Below are positions 1 through 9,416 of a DNA stretch of 64,000 nucleotides, piece after piece (the first letter of the stretch is position 1; each line of letters starts with the position of its first letter). Below the pieces are notes generated by a model. The model made no database searches, was not told the origin of the DNA, and worked only from the letters and a program-made list of their open reading frames with translations. Source of the DNA: Crithidia fasciculata (Eukaryota; Euglenozoa; Kinetoplastea; Trypanosomatida; Trypanosomatidae); assembly GCA_000331325.2 (NCBI GenBank), contig CM003436.1, positions 1,039,222 through 1,103,221 of the forward strand, in the 5' to 3' direction. The position numbers were made by a program, and so were the translations under genes.

Positions 1-256
1 CATCTCCATCGTCGACTACACGAAGCAGCGGTTGCAGAAGGCGATGCGGCAGGTGGCGGCCGCCTGTGGTGACTCCGAGACGCGATGGACGGCGGTGAAG
101 AAGTTGGCCGAGGCGGAGTACTACGTGGGGCAGCAGAGCGGCGCGAACGTGCTGCGTGATCCGGCGTTGCGGGACATTGTCCTCTACGACCCGGTGCGGG
201 ATCGCTGGATCTTCCGGCACAAGATGTTCCACACGGCGGCGCGGTGCAGTCTGTAG
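1..256 (+). CDS. tuzin, C-terminal fragment (gene cut by window edge)
   Basis: This is the last 84 codons of a gene that begins left of the window, read in frame from base 2 to the TAG at 254-256. The fragment matches the C-termini of the two complete tuzins that follow: a YT(N/K)Q..L.KAMRQ helix, then a region ending NPALR..I.(F/Y)(Y/N)PV.D.W.F......HTA..C. It is therefore a third tandem paralogue, not a duplicate of either neighbour, because residues differ throughout. No N-terminal, membrane or P-loop part is visible, so intactness cannot be judged. Tuzins are trypanosomatid-specific proteins of unknown function, often linked to amastin genes. Confidence 0.8.
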   Translation, partial: ISIVDYTKQRLQKAMRQVAAACGDSETRWTAVKKLAEAEYYVGQQSGANVLRDPALRDIVLYDPVRDRWIFRHKMFHTAARCSL

Positions 257-1279
257 TGAGCGAAAAAGAGGCAAAGCAACGGATTTTGTCTCCTCATTTT
301 TCCTTCTCCTTCTCGTCTGTGTAAGGGCGTGGCGGGAGACGTAAACCTGCAAAAGCAAACAATCAAAACAAGCAGTGCTGTGTACGAAAGAGAAGGGGAT
401 TGTAGCGGCTTCAGACGAGCGTCAGTGAAGAAGATGTGCAGCGAAGCGGGGCTTCGAAAGGCCTCAGCAAGATCACGAATACAAAAGAAAAAAAAACTTT
501 CTATGTTGGCGGTTACGAATAACTTTCTCTGAGAAGAAGCAAAGAAGGGGGACAGTAGTATCTACCCTCTTCGCTGAAAAAGATGGTCTCTCTGACTTAG
601 GGGGCATAACAGCACGAGTGTAGCGTATGCGTGTTTGCGGCCGTCAACCACGCAGAAACATGGAGAATACGAATATTTGTTTTGAACTGGTATCTGTGCA
701 GATGTGTGTGTGTGTGACATCTTGCAGTGCCACCAATTATCCCGAAGAGCATTTACCTCTTTAATCTGCTACTGGTTTTTTTTCCCCTGTGTTCTGCGCT
801 CTGTCACTTACTTGTTTTCCCTTCTCACCACCTCCCTTTTTTTTTTTTCGTGCATGTGTGTACTATGGAGCATTTGGCCCTTCCGTGTTCCCCTTTTCCC
901 ACTTCCCGCGCAGTCGTCTGATCCCTCAAGTCGGTGAAGACGGGAGATCCACGGCGGCAGACAGCAGGGTGAAACACACACATTGAAAAAAAGAAGAAAA
1001 AATAGCAGTCGAAAGAAAACAGGAGGTGCAGTACTGCGCAATCTGCACACTCGGCGTGCGGTGCGTCTCCGCGAGAAAAAAAAAAACAGAAGGCTCAAGA
1101 CACTCAAGCACCAACAAAAAGAGCAGTTTTTTTTTTTTTTCTGGCGCTGCCATTGATCCACAAGATTCTTCTGCGTTTAAGTGATCTACACACAGACCAA
1201 AAGTGGCGCACCTGTTGTGTCTCTCCCTTTGTTCGTTCTTTGGCGATTTGTTCCATTTTTCTTTACTAGCGTTCCCATC
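257..1279. other. intergenic spacer between tuzins
   Basis: No gene is visible. It holds the 3' UTR of the first tuzin and the 5' flank of the second. A run of T at about 1126-1141 is followed by AG at 1163-1164, a plausible trans-splice acceptor giving a 5' UTR of about 115 nt. A second AG at 1268-1269 would leave only 10 nt before the ATG. Confidence 0.6.
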
Positions 1280-3220
1280 ATGTTTCGCCTCTCTACGCGA
1301 TGCGGCGTGGGCAGCCTGGCAGCCTCCCTCAGCGGTCTCGGTCCGCACCCCGCCACCTCATCGGAAAAGAGCACGGCTCCGGCGATCAAGCACTCGAGCT
1401 TCACGCAGCGCGGACTCGAGGGGCTGCGCATTGCGGCCTACGCGCCGTCCGACGTCGCCGCACACGACCCCCGCGGCCGGCAGCCCACCGCAATTGGCCA
1501 CATCGTCGCCCAGCTGTCTTCCCTCGTCTTCGCTGTCGACTTCAAGGACAGCCCGCCCTCCTCGGTGGTGACGATGGGCACGCGGGTGTACGTTGCGTAC
1601 GAGCGGGAGGACAACGCGCCACCGACTGCGGCGGGCGGGAAAGGCTTCGTGATGGGCGGCATCGTTGTGCGTGTCAACCCGAACGGTACCTTCGGCGTCT
1701 TGCTCGATAACAACAACGTCGACCTGGCCGTGCCGCCGGAGAAGATCGCCGTGACGGAGGGCGTGTGCAAGTTTCTGCAGCACCCCCGCTACCTGCAGGT
1801 GGTCGAGTGGGTGCGCTCTGCCGGGCTGGCCGAGACGGACGAGGTGGAGGGCACGGCGTGCATCCTGTACCACCGCGGCTGGCGCGCCGAGCGCCTCTAC
1901 CTCCTTGAGGCGCCTGACATCCGCAACATGACGCACCTCTCGAAGAGTGCGCGGATGTCGCTGATGGAGAAGGCGGAGTGGCAGCGCGATCACCACCGGC
2001 AGATGCGCAGCATCTACAAGGAACGGGTGAAGGAGCGCGACCGCCGCTACCTCTCCGCCAAGTACGCCGGCATCCTGTCCGCCAGCGTCGCCTTCATCGG
2101 GGCCTTCTCCCTCTTTGGGTGGAACTACCGCAACTACACGAAGCACCAGCGCTCCTATCAGCTGAAGTTTGCCGTGCGCACGCTGTGCAAGCGCATCGCG
2201 CCGGGGGCGGCGGAGGCCAAGGATGCGGCCCCGGCGTCGTCCAAGGCGGCGGCCACGGCGGGGACAACGCCGTCAGCGACAGCGGCAGCGTCCCCGTCTG
2301 CTTCCACGAGTGGGGAGGGCGGGTCGGGTGTGACGGCGCAGCGGCCATCGAAGCACATCCGCCGCGACGCCCAGGAGCGCTGGATTCGGCAGGTCTTCCG
2401 TCAGCTCGACCCGGCCCATCCCCGCATCGTCGTCCTCACCGGATACTTTGGCTGTGGCAAGAGCTCCCTCTGCCGCACCGCCCTGCGCGAGGAGGGGATG
2501 TTCGGCGTCTTTGTCGACGTCCGCAACCGCGAGGACACGCTGCGCAGCGTCATCAAGGCGATGGGGGTGCCGCACGTCGACGCCTGCGGCGATCCGCTCG
2601 ACTTCATCGCGGAGGCGTGCTACAAAGCCAAGTCGGCCATGAACGGCAAGACGCCGGTGATTGTGTTGAAGCTGCGGGAGGGCGACAATTTGATGCGGGT
2701 GTACAACGAGGCCATCACCCTCGCCTGCGATCGCCGCATGTGCCACATCGTGGTGGAGCTGCCGCTCGAGTCGCTCACCATGACCAACACCTCCCTGCCT
2801 CGCCTGGACTTTTACACCGTCCCCAACTTCAACCGCGCGCAGGCGTACGAGTACATCCAGCACCGCCTCGACGCCCTGGACATGGAGATCTTCCTCGACA
2901 CGGTCGGCACGAACAGCAACGAGCTGGACGAGCTGCTCGCCGCCGTCCACCAGCGCCGCGTGTCGCCGACCGAGTACACGAACCAGAAGCTGCTCAAGGC
3001 GATGCGGCAGCTGGAGGCGGCGTGGGGCGACAACGCATCTCTCAAGGCCGCGGTGAAGCAGCTGGCGCAGCTGCCCTACGACGAGGGCCAGCACGAAGGC
3101 CTCGACGACGGCAGCCTCAACAACCCGGCGCTGCGCAGCATCATCTTCTACAACCCGGTGCAGGATGTGTGGGTGTTTGAAAGCCAGGTGCTGCACACCG
3201 CCGCCAACTGCCTCATATGA
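1280..3220 (+). CDS. tuzin (Tudor-like / SAM-like / TM / P-loop NTPase)
   Basis: This encodes 646 aa from the ATG at 1280; the frame stays open upstream but without a better ATG. Order of parts: an Arg/Ser-rich N-terminus lacking acidic residues for about 28 aa (MFRLSTRCGVGS..., like a mitochondrial presequence); a Tudor/SH3-like strand-rich module at about 98-157 (VNPNGTFGVLLDNN core); a SAM-like helical module at about 174-231 (VVEWVRSAGL...LYLLEAPDI); a charged helix; one transmembrane segment at about 262-283; an Ala/Ser/Thr-rich linker; and a P-loop NTPase domain with Walker A GYFGCGKSS at about 388-396. The expected Walker B strand (VIVLKLREG) lacks the usual DE pair, so ATP hydrolysis is uncertain. 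The tuzin name comes from overall resemblance; the Tudor and SAM assignments are my reading of the pattern. It has tandem paralogues on both sides. Confidence 0.8.
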   Translation: MFRLSTRCGVGSLAASLSGLGPHPATSSEKSTAPAIKHSSFTQRGLEGLRIAAYAPSDVAAHDPRGRQPTAIGHIVAQLSSLVFAVDFKDSPPSSVVTMGTRVYVAYEREDNAPPTAAGGKGFVMGGIVVRVNPNGTFGVLLDNNNVDLAVPPEKIAVTEGVCKFLQHPRYLQVVEWVRSAGLAETDEVEGTACILYHRGWRAERLYLLEAPDIRNMTHLSKSARMSLMEKAEWQRDHHRQMRSIYKERVKERDRRYLSAKYAGILSASVAFIGAFSLFGWNYRNYTKHQRSYQLKFAVRTLCKRIAPGAAEAKDAAPASSKAAATAGTTPSATAAASPSASTSGEGGSGVTAQRPSKHIRRDAQERWIRQVFRQLDPAHPRIVVLTGYFGCGKSSLCRTALREEGMFGVFVDVRNREDTLRSVIKAMGVPHVDACGDPLDFIAEACYKAKSAMNGKTPVIVLKLREGDNLMRVYNEAITLACDRRMCHIVVELPLESLTMTNTSLPRLDFYTVPNFNRAQAYEYIQHRLDALDMEIFLDTVGTNSNELDELLAAVHQRRVSPTEYTNQKLLKAMRQLEAAWGDNASLKAAVKQLAQLPYDEGQHEGLDDGSLNNPALRSIIFYNPVQDVWVFESQVLHTAANCLI

Positions 3221-3285
3221 CGCACAAACCGCTGCCGCTGCTGCTGTTTAATTTGTCCGCTTTTTCTAAAAGAGCGGGCGAGGGA

Positions 3286-3334
3286 CGAGAGAGAGAGAGA
3301 GAGAGATTGAGATTGAGAGGCAGAGAGAGAGAGA
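3286..3334. repeat. GA microsatellite
   Basis: An imperfect (GA)n tract interrupted by GATTGA and GGCA lies in the 3' UTR or spacer 65 nt after the tuzin stop. It is probably polymorphic and has no assigned function. Confidence 0.85.
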
Positions 3335-4099
3335 TGGCCCATACCCGCGGAGGAAGTGAAGTGGTGAGGAGCGCTGCAGATGCAGGTGTCGAAGTCCTCT
3401 TCGATATTCGCTTCCTACCTCTTGCCTCCTCTCCGCGTCTGTGTTGCGTGATTGGCTCCTTTTCCGCTCGTGATGTTGCTCGCTGTACAAACAAAAAGCG
3501 AAAAAAAAAGCTAAAGTGCAAAAAAAAAAAAACAGCGGTTGTGCCAGAACAAAGAAACATTCTAAAGCAGGTACTCTGCATGAGCCATCCTTCTCTCTCA
3601 GTATCGCTTCGTGGAGAAGTGTAAATGCCAGAGCAAACTTGCCTCACTTCACATCAGCCCCCTTTTCTGTTTTAAATCCACTCTGAGTGTGTGGATGCGC
3701 TACTCCCACCACATTGGTTTGCTTCTCTGCTGCGCGTGTGCTTAAGTGTGTGAGCGGTAAAGTCAAAGACGCAGTTTGCTTGATCTAATGGGACAGGCAC
3801 TGCGCGCTTGCTGATGTGCAAAGCTGCTCAAATTATAATAAACTACTTTCCCTCTCTTCCTTCCAACTCTTTACACGTCGCTTCTTCTCCATCCTTTTTT
3901 TCTTCTCCAGAGGAAAGCACCGCGGCGCAGAGCCACCCGCTGAGTTGAGGCGTCCCCCCAAAGCGGCGTGCACTTTGTTTCGCTGATTCGCACAACAAAA
4001 GAGGTAGAGGCAAAGGGAAAGACAAACAAAAAACATTTGTGACGCTCCACGACTATCACGTTACACCTCAGAAGTTCTCCATACTGCGGGCTACAACGT

Positions 4100-4140
4100 T
4101 TTTTTTTTCTCGCTTCCGACCTCTTCCGCTCTCACGCCAG
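4100..4140 (+). promoter_or_regulatory. putative spliced-leader acceptor for tuzin at 4297
   Basis: A T run and C/T-rich tract ends in CACGCCAG, the first AG after the tract, 156 nt before the start codon. Inferred from the general trypanosomatid trans-splicing rule. Confidence 0.5.
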
Positions 4141-4296
4141 CCAAACATCACTGGTCTCTCTTTTTTCCCTCTTTTATGCGCTTTCCCCTTCTTTGTGTGC
4201 TAAGTGCCACATTCACAGAAGCCTCCGCCTCCAACGCTCTACCTGTTTTTCTAGTTCGTTTCTGTTGTTGTTGAAGGTACACGCTCTTTATCAACC

Positions 4297-6222
4297 ATGC
4301 AAGTAGCAGCAGCAGCATCCATGCGCTGTGGACTGTGCCGCGGTGGCGCGACGTCCACGGCGCTGCGCTGCTCTCTTCTTTGTCGTGGCGCGTGCTCGTC
4401 GAGGTGCTTCACCCGCACCCCTCTTATGACCGTCGCGGGTGTGCGCGTGTTTGCTACGGCGGCGGCGGCGGTGTCTCCTTCCACTCTTCCCCCTTCCGCC
4501 ACCGCTCCTGCCTCCGCGTCCTCGTCGACGGCCTCAGAGGCGCCGTCGCCAGCGCTGCAGCTTGGCATGCCGGTGAGTGCCTTTTTTGAAAACGGCAGCA
4601 GCGGAGCTGTCGCCCCCATTGCGCGTGGCGTCATCAAGGCGAAGATTGCCGGCACGGTGTACGCGGTGCACATGCCACAGCTCTTTCTCTCGCCGCTCAT
4701 CGAGATTGGGTCACGCGTGCACGTCGAGTATGGGAAAGACGAGGAGTACGTTGGTGTGGTGATGGGCGGCGTGGTGGTGCGGGTCAACGGCAACGGCACG
4801 TTTTCGGTGCTTCTCGACAACAACAGCCTTGACGTGGCGGTGCCGGCGCAGATGATCGCGCTGTCGGAGGGTCGCACCAAGTTTGTGAACAACGCCCAGT
4901 ACCAGGACGTCGTGGAGTGGCTGCGCACCGCCGGCGTGGCGCGTCGCTCGCACCAGGAGAGCATCGCCTGCGCTCTCTTCCAGCGCGGCTGGCGGGTGGA
5001 CAAGCTTTACCTCCTTGAGGCGAGCGACGTGCACTGCATGTCGCACATCCCCAAAGGTGTGCGCATGTGTGTGCTGGACAAGTCTGAGTGGCAGCGCGAC
5101 CATCACCGGCAGATGCGGCAGTTGCTGAAGGAGCGCATTAAGGAAAGAGACTTCCGCTACCGCCTCACCAAGTACAGCGGCGTTGTCAGCGCTTCGATGG
5201 CGTTTCTCGGCATCGCCTTCGCCTTTGGCTGGAATGTGAAGAACTACCACACCCAGCAGCGCTCCTACCAGCTCACCCTCGCCGCCAAGACGTTGACGGA
5301 GCGCCTGAACCGCAACTCCAGCATTATGATGGAGACGCCCGGCAAGGAGCAGCAGTTTGTATCGCGGGAGCGGGAGGAGAATGCGGTGCGGCAGGTGCTG
5401 CATCAGCTCGACACGGCCCACCCCCGCATCGTCGTCTTCACCGGCTTCTACGGCTGCGGCAAGAGTACGGTGTGCCGCAACGCCGTCGTCAAGGAGCACA
5501 TCCCGGCCGTCTACGTAGACATCCGCGGCACCGAGGACACGCTACGCAGCGTGGTGAAGGCGCTCGGCATCAACAACGTCGACATTTGTGGCGATCTGCT
5601 CGACTTCGTTGCCGAGGCGTGTCAGATGGCGCGGGCCAAGAATGGCGAGACGCCGCTGTTGATGCTGAAGCTGCGGGAGGGCAGCAGCGTGCAGCGGGTG
5701 TACAACGACGCCGTGGCGCTGGCGTGTGACCGCCGGCTCTGCCACCTCGTGATGGAGGTGCCGCTCGAGTCCGTCACGATGGCCGACGTCGCGCTGCCCC
5801 GTCTGGACTTCTACACCATCCCCGTCTTCAATCGCCAGCAGGCCTTTGCCTACACCCAGCACTCCATCGATCCCCTCAGCCTCAACAACTTTATTGACGT
5901 CGTAGGCGCTAACAGCAACGACCTCGATGAGCTCTTCGCGGCTGTCCACCAGCGCCGCGTGTCGGCCTCCAAGTACACGAACCAGAAGCTGCTCAAGGCG
6001 ATGCGGCAGCTGCAGACCACGTGTGCGAACAAGCCACAGCTGCGCGCCGCCCTGCAGCAGCTTTCTGCCTTCCCCTACGAGGAGGGCCAGAACACCGGTG
6101 GCGATGCCACCACGCTGCGTAGCCCCGCGCTGGAGGATGTCGTGCTGTACGACCCTGTCAAGGATGTTTGGCTCTTCCGCAACAAACTTTTTCACACCGC
6201 ATCGCGCTGTTGCTGGCTGTAG
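4297..6222 (+). CDS. tuzin (Tudor-like / SAM-like / TM / P-loop NTPase)
   Basis: This encodes 641 aa from the ATG at 4297. It is collinear with the tuzin at 1280-3220 but clearly diverged. The N-terminus is long (about 80 aa), rich in Ala, Arg, Cys and Ser and free of Asp and Glu, a strong mitochondrial-presequence pattern. Then follow a Tudor-like module at about 136-188 (VNGNGTFSVLLDNN), a SAM-like module at about 205-263, a transmembrane segment at about 293-315 and a P-loop domain with Walker A GFYGCGKST at about 383-391. The linker between membrane segment and P-loop is much shorter than in the upstream copy and lacks its Ala/Ser/Thr tract. As there, the candidate Walker B strand (LLMLKLREG) lacks the acidic pair. 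This is the last tuzin before the amastin array. Family assignment is good; function and mitochondrial location are inference. Confidence 0.8.
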   Translation: MQVAAAASMRCGLCRGGATSTALRCSLLCRGACSSRCFTRTPLMTVAGVRVFATAAAAVSPSTLPPSATAPASASSSTASEAPSPALQLGMPVSAFFENGSSGAVAPIARGVIKAKIAGTVYAVHMPQLFLSPLIEIGSRVHVEYGKDEEYVGVVMGGVVVRVNGNGTFSVLLDNNSLDVAVPAQMIALSEGRTKFVNNAQYQDVVEWLRTAGVARRSHQESIACALFQRGWRVDKLYLLEASDVHCMSHIPKGVRMCVLDKSEWQRDHHRQMRQLLKERIKERDFRYRLTKYSGVVSASMAFLGIAFAFGWNVKNYHTQQRSYQLTLAAKTLTERLNRNSSIMMETPGKEQQFVSREREENAVRQVLHQLDTAHPRIVVFTGFYGCGKSTVCRNAVVKEHIPAVYVDIRGTEDTLRSVVKALGINNVDICGDLLDFVAEACQMARAKNGETPLLMLKLREGSSVQRVYNDAVALACDRRLCHLVMEVPLESVTMADVALPRLDFYTIPVFNRQQAFAYTQHSIDPLSLNNFIDVVGANSNDLDELFAAVHQRRVSASKYTNQKLLKAMRQLQTTCANKPQLRAALQQLSAFPYEEGQNTGGDATTLRSPALEDVVLYDPVKDVWLFRNKLFHTASRCCWL

Positions 6223-7159
6223 AAGACGCGGAGATGCAGCGTAAGCGAGAAGATATCAGCAGTCCTTCGCCGCATCCAAAACAAGTACACAGCAATTCTT
6301 GTGCGCGTGACACACAAAGAGCGTCCAAGTGCACAAGCGACACTATTCCTCGTCGCTCTTCTTCGCGTCTTTTCCCCAACATGGAAAAACACATTGTTTC
6401 GGTGCACTGTTCTCGCTTTCTTGAGGTCACTGATCTAATTCTTTGTTTTTTTTTTAGTTTCCGCCTGGAGTGTTATCCTTCTCTAATGTACTTCTTTGCG
6501 AGAAAATGGGCCCCTTTTATACGGACTGAGGGAAGCTTGAGAGTGCATCCATAGCAAAAGCGCACAAAAAACACAGAAAAAAAACCGTAAAAGAAGAGGC
6601 TGCAGCGCCGTTTTTAGAGCCAACATGGGCCAGACGGTGGGGAAGTGGTGCTGTACCATACTAAGCGTTGACGCACGTAAAACGAAAAAGCAGAACGGTA
6701 ACGTCTACTGCCCTCAGCGTGCCGCGTGTGTGCATGGCTGTGTGTTTGGTGGTCCTTTTTTGTGTATATTTGACTGCAAGGGAGTTTCCAGCAGTGCGTG
6801 GAGCGTGTCCGGCTCTCTTTAGAGGAAGGGCTGTTGCTTATTCGGCCGAGCCTGCCTTTCCCTTTCCATGGGACCGAGCTTCTGATGGGCACCCGACTCC
6901 TCTTCTCCCTTCTCTTCTTCTCCTCTCATCTTTGCGCCGTCTACGCGACCCTTTCTGCCCATGCTACACCGCGACAACAACAAAACACGACGACTGCGAC
7001 TCAGACTTGAGCTCTCCACGTTTTGAGCATCGCTCTCCATCGCACTCACCGCCTTTTTCTCCGAAATCAGCCCTCGGCTTTTTGAGTTCTTACTCTGCAC
7101 CACCGTCTCTCATTGGCACCGTAGCCTCTTCTTCTTGTCTCTTCTCCCCTCTCGCGAAA
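6223..7159. other. spacer between tuzin and amastin array
   Basis: Bases 6223-6592 are unique tuzin 3' flank with T and A runs. From 6593 the sequence is the 5' flank of the first amastin repeat unit, nearly identical in the next three units. No gene is supported. Confidence 0.7.
6897..7004 (+). promoter_or_regulatory. spliced-leader acceptor region, amastin copy 1
   Basis: A C/T tract of about 37 nt (CTCCTCTTCTCCCTTCTC...) is followed by about 70 nt with no AG at all, until CTCAG at 7000-7004. The AG-free zone makes 7003-7004 a convincing acceptor, giving a 5' UTR of 155 nt. The arrangement is conserved in all four units. Confidence 0.65.
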
Positions 7160-7708
7160 ATGTGCAAGGTCGGCATCATCATCTACTCCATCGTGCAGTT
7201 CGTTGCGTTTGCGTTCATCTTGGTGGGCACGCCCATCGACATGTTCAGGGCGAGGACGGAGTACCGGGTCTTTGACAACACACCATGCTTGAGCATGTGG
7301 GGGCACAAGCTGAGGTGCTTCAGCACGAAGTACGATGAGAGGATCGGCACCCTCTTCGAGGACTGCGAGGGCCGCAAGACCCGCTTCCGCGCTGCCGAGG
7401 CCTTTGCCATCATCAACATCGGCATCTACGGCGTGGCGTGCCTTATGGGCTTCATCATGCTCTGCTGCTGCATGTGCCTGCGCTGGTTCTGCCTGGTGCT
7501 GAACATCTTTGGCATCACTTCCGTGGTGAGCTGGGCCATCATGGCGCACGCGTACGTGACCACGAGCGACGGCCGGACGCTTCCCACCGTGCTGAACTAC
7601 TGCTACAAGTTCAACGATTTCTACAAGTTTGGTGCGGGCTTTGCGCTGATTGTGGTGGCGTGGTGCCTGAACCTGGTGAACATCATCTTCCTGATGCTCC
7701 CGTGCTAA
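7160..7708 (+). CDS. amastin, array copy 1
   Basis: This encodes a 182-aa surface glycoprotein-type membrane protein of the amastin family. It has four predicted membrane segments at about 4-26, 80-104, 108-131 and 157-180. The family signature C-x-S-x-W-G-x-K-x-x-C is at 43-53 (CLSMWGHKLRC) in the first external loop. A Cys cluster at 102-106, on the inner loop, could be palmitoylated (inference). The ATG at 7160 is chosen because it aligns with the starts of all other amastins here. The frame continues upstream to a non-ATG codon, but that extension is broken in copy 3. Delta-type amastins are abundant on intracellular Leishmania; their function is unknown. The protein is identical to copies 2 and 3. 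Confidence 0.93.
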   Translation: MCKVGIIIYSIVQFVAFAFILVGTPIDMFRARTEYRVFDNTPCLSMWGHKLRCFSTKYDERIGTLFEDCEGRKTRFRAAEAFAIINIGIYGVACLMGFIMLCCCMCLRWFCLVLNIFGITSVVSWAIMAHAYVTTSDGRTLPTVLNYCYKFNDFYKFGAGFALIVVAWCLNLVNIIFLMLPC

Positions 7709-9416
7709 GGCAAGCGTGCATTGAGCGTCCCACCGAGTGCGTACGCGTGTGTCTTCGTGTGCATGCGCTGCAGAGGGGTCGTAGTATGCAATTGCCCCCT
7801 TTCCACGCGTGCGATGCCTGTGGTTCTTGCTTCCGGGACCCACGGCCACCTTCTCTCTGCACACGCTCACGCACACACAGTCACCCTGCCGCACGCGCGT
7901 GTGGTGCCTCCGGCGGCGTCGCACGGAAGGCACGACGGAAGATGTAAAAAAAAAAGAAATAATAAAAAAGAGCACGGGCAAAGGAAAAGAGAGGAAAACT
8001 CAAGTGGGAGCTCCGTGAACCTCTTTCACTCGGCGCGAGCCAAGGAGAGGAGGAGGCTCCGCGAGCGGTGCTTCGAAACCTTTTTTTTACTGTCGGCGTG
8101 TGCGCAGAGTTGCTGGGTGGAGAGCGCAGCGTGTCGAGATGTGCGCTGCCGGGGGAGAGGCCGCAATCAAGGTCCCACGAGTGGTGCTGTGTGTTGCCCA
8201 GTCTCTCCCACTCTCTCGCTGCGCCAGACACGCATTCACACACAGAGAAACCCGCGGCACTCAGCTGCACACCGTCCTGCAGTGGGTGCGAACTCGAGGC
8301 CACTCTTCCCTGTAGAACTTCACTGCCACGTGTTACCCTTGTGTCTTTTCATTTTTATATTGCCTTGAACTGCAACGGACAGCAAAGTCCGTGTCGTTTC
8401 TTTCTTTTCGTCCTAATTATGACTTCAAGTATCTCTTTACTTTTCTCTACTTTCTTTGCTGAGGCGCATCTCTGCACTCCTGCATTCCTCACACGGCTGT
8501 GCCCCATTTTCTCCCCTCTCTCCCGCGAGGATGCAAGCTTCTCCTTCGCCTTCAGCTTTGTCAAGTACGTTCGCTTCGTAAACCGTTGTTTCCTTTTGGT
8601 TTTTTTGTCGTCCCTCCCCTCTACTCTTTCTTTCGTTCTTGCGTCAAATTCCATCGCGAATGTGCGCCTATTTTTCCTCTCATTTTCCTCTCATTTTCTG
8701 CCCTTTTTTTAGCTTGTCTTCCGTTTGCGATATTGTTTGCTTTCTTTCTCTTTTTCTCCTTATTTCCCTTTTTCTTTTTTGGTTGATCTAAAAGCGCGGG
8801 CTGCACCGGTCACATTTCTTCCTACTCCCCTTCACAGGGGAGAAACGGAAGAGAAGAGGCTGCAGCACCGTTTTTAGAGCCAACATGGGCCAGACGGTGG
8901 GGAAGTGGTGCTGTACCATACTAAGCGTTGACGCACGTAAAACGAAAAAGCAGAACGGTAACGTCTACTGCCCTCAGCGTGCCGCGTGTGTGCATGGCTG
9001 TGTGTTTGGTGGTCCTTTTTTGTGTATATTTGACTGCAAGGGAGTTTCCAGCAGTGCGTGGAGCGTGTCCGGCTCTCTTTAGAGGAAGGGCTGTTGCTTA
9101 TTCGGCCGAGCCTGCCTTTCCCTTTCCATGGGACCGAGCTTCTGATGGGCACCCGACTCCTCTTCTCCCTTCTCTTCTCCTCTCATCTTTGCGCCGTCTA
9201 CGCGACCCTTTCTGCCCATGCTACACCGCGACAACAACAAAACACGACGACTGCGACTCAGACTTGAGCTCTCCACGTTTTGAGCATCGCTCTCCATCGC
9301 ACTCACCGCCTTTTTCTCCGAAATCAGCCCTCGGCTTTTTGAGTTCTTACTCTGCACCACCGTCTCTCATTGGCACCGTAGCCTCTTCTTCTTGTCTCTT
9401 CTCCCCTCTCGCGAAA
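7709..9416. other. inter-amastin spacer, copies 1 to 2
   Basis: Amastin 3' UTR and spacer with a poly(A)-rich patch at about 7946-7970, a moderately GC-rich stretch to about 8330, then a T-rich tail to the repeat boundary at 8852. The rest is the 5' flank of copy 2. It is conserved between units but shows no reading frame kept in all copies. Confidence 0.7.
9157..9261 (+). promoter_or_regulatory. spliced-leader acceptor region, amastin copy 2
   Basis: Same C/T tract and AG-free zone as in copy 1, with one TTC fewer; candidate AG at 9260-9261. Confidence 0.65.

Larger units (their letters stand above)
3221..4296. other. intergenic spacer between tuzins
   Basis: No gene is visible. It contains a GA-rich microsatellite at 3286-3334, scattered A and T runs, and the polypyrimidine tract and AG of the next tuzin at 4100-4140. 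Confidence 0.6.
6593..8852 (+). repeat. amastin tandem repeat unit 1
   Basis: The first of four head-to-tail units, 2260 nt long. Boundaries are set at the recurring GAAGAGGCTGCAGC. It has a 5' flank of about 570 nt, the amastin CDS, and about 1.1 kb of 3' flank. It differs from unit 2 by scattered substitutions, a TTC indel in the pyrimidine tract and indels in the T-rich tail. Confidence 0.9.

Noticed and set aside
6668-7159. Long in-frame extension upstream of the amastin ATG in copies 1, 2 and 4 (hydrophobic stretch MAVCLVVLFCVYL)
   Set aside because: Copy 3 has small indels that break this frame while leaving the amastin gene intact, and the predicted splice acceptor lies inside it. All other amastins start at the MCK/MGC position.
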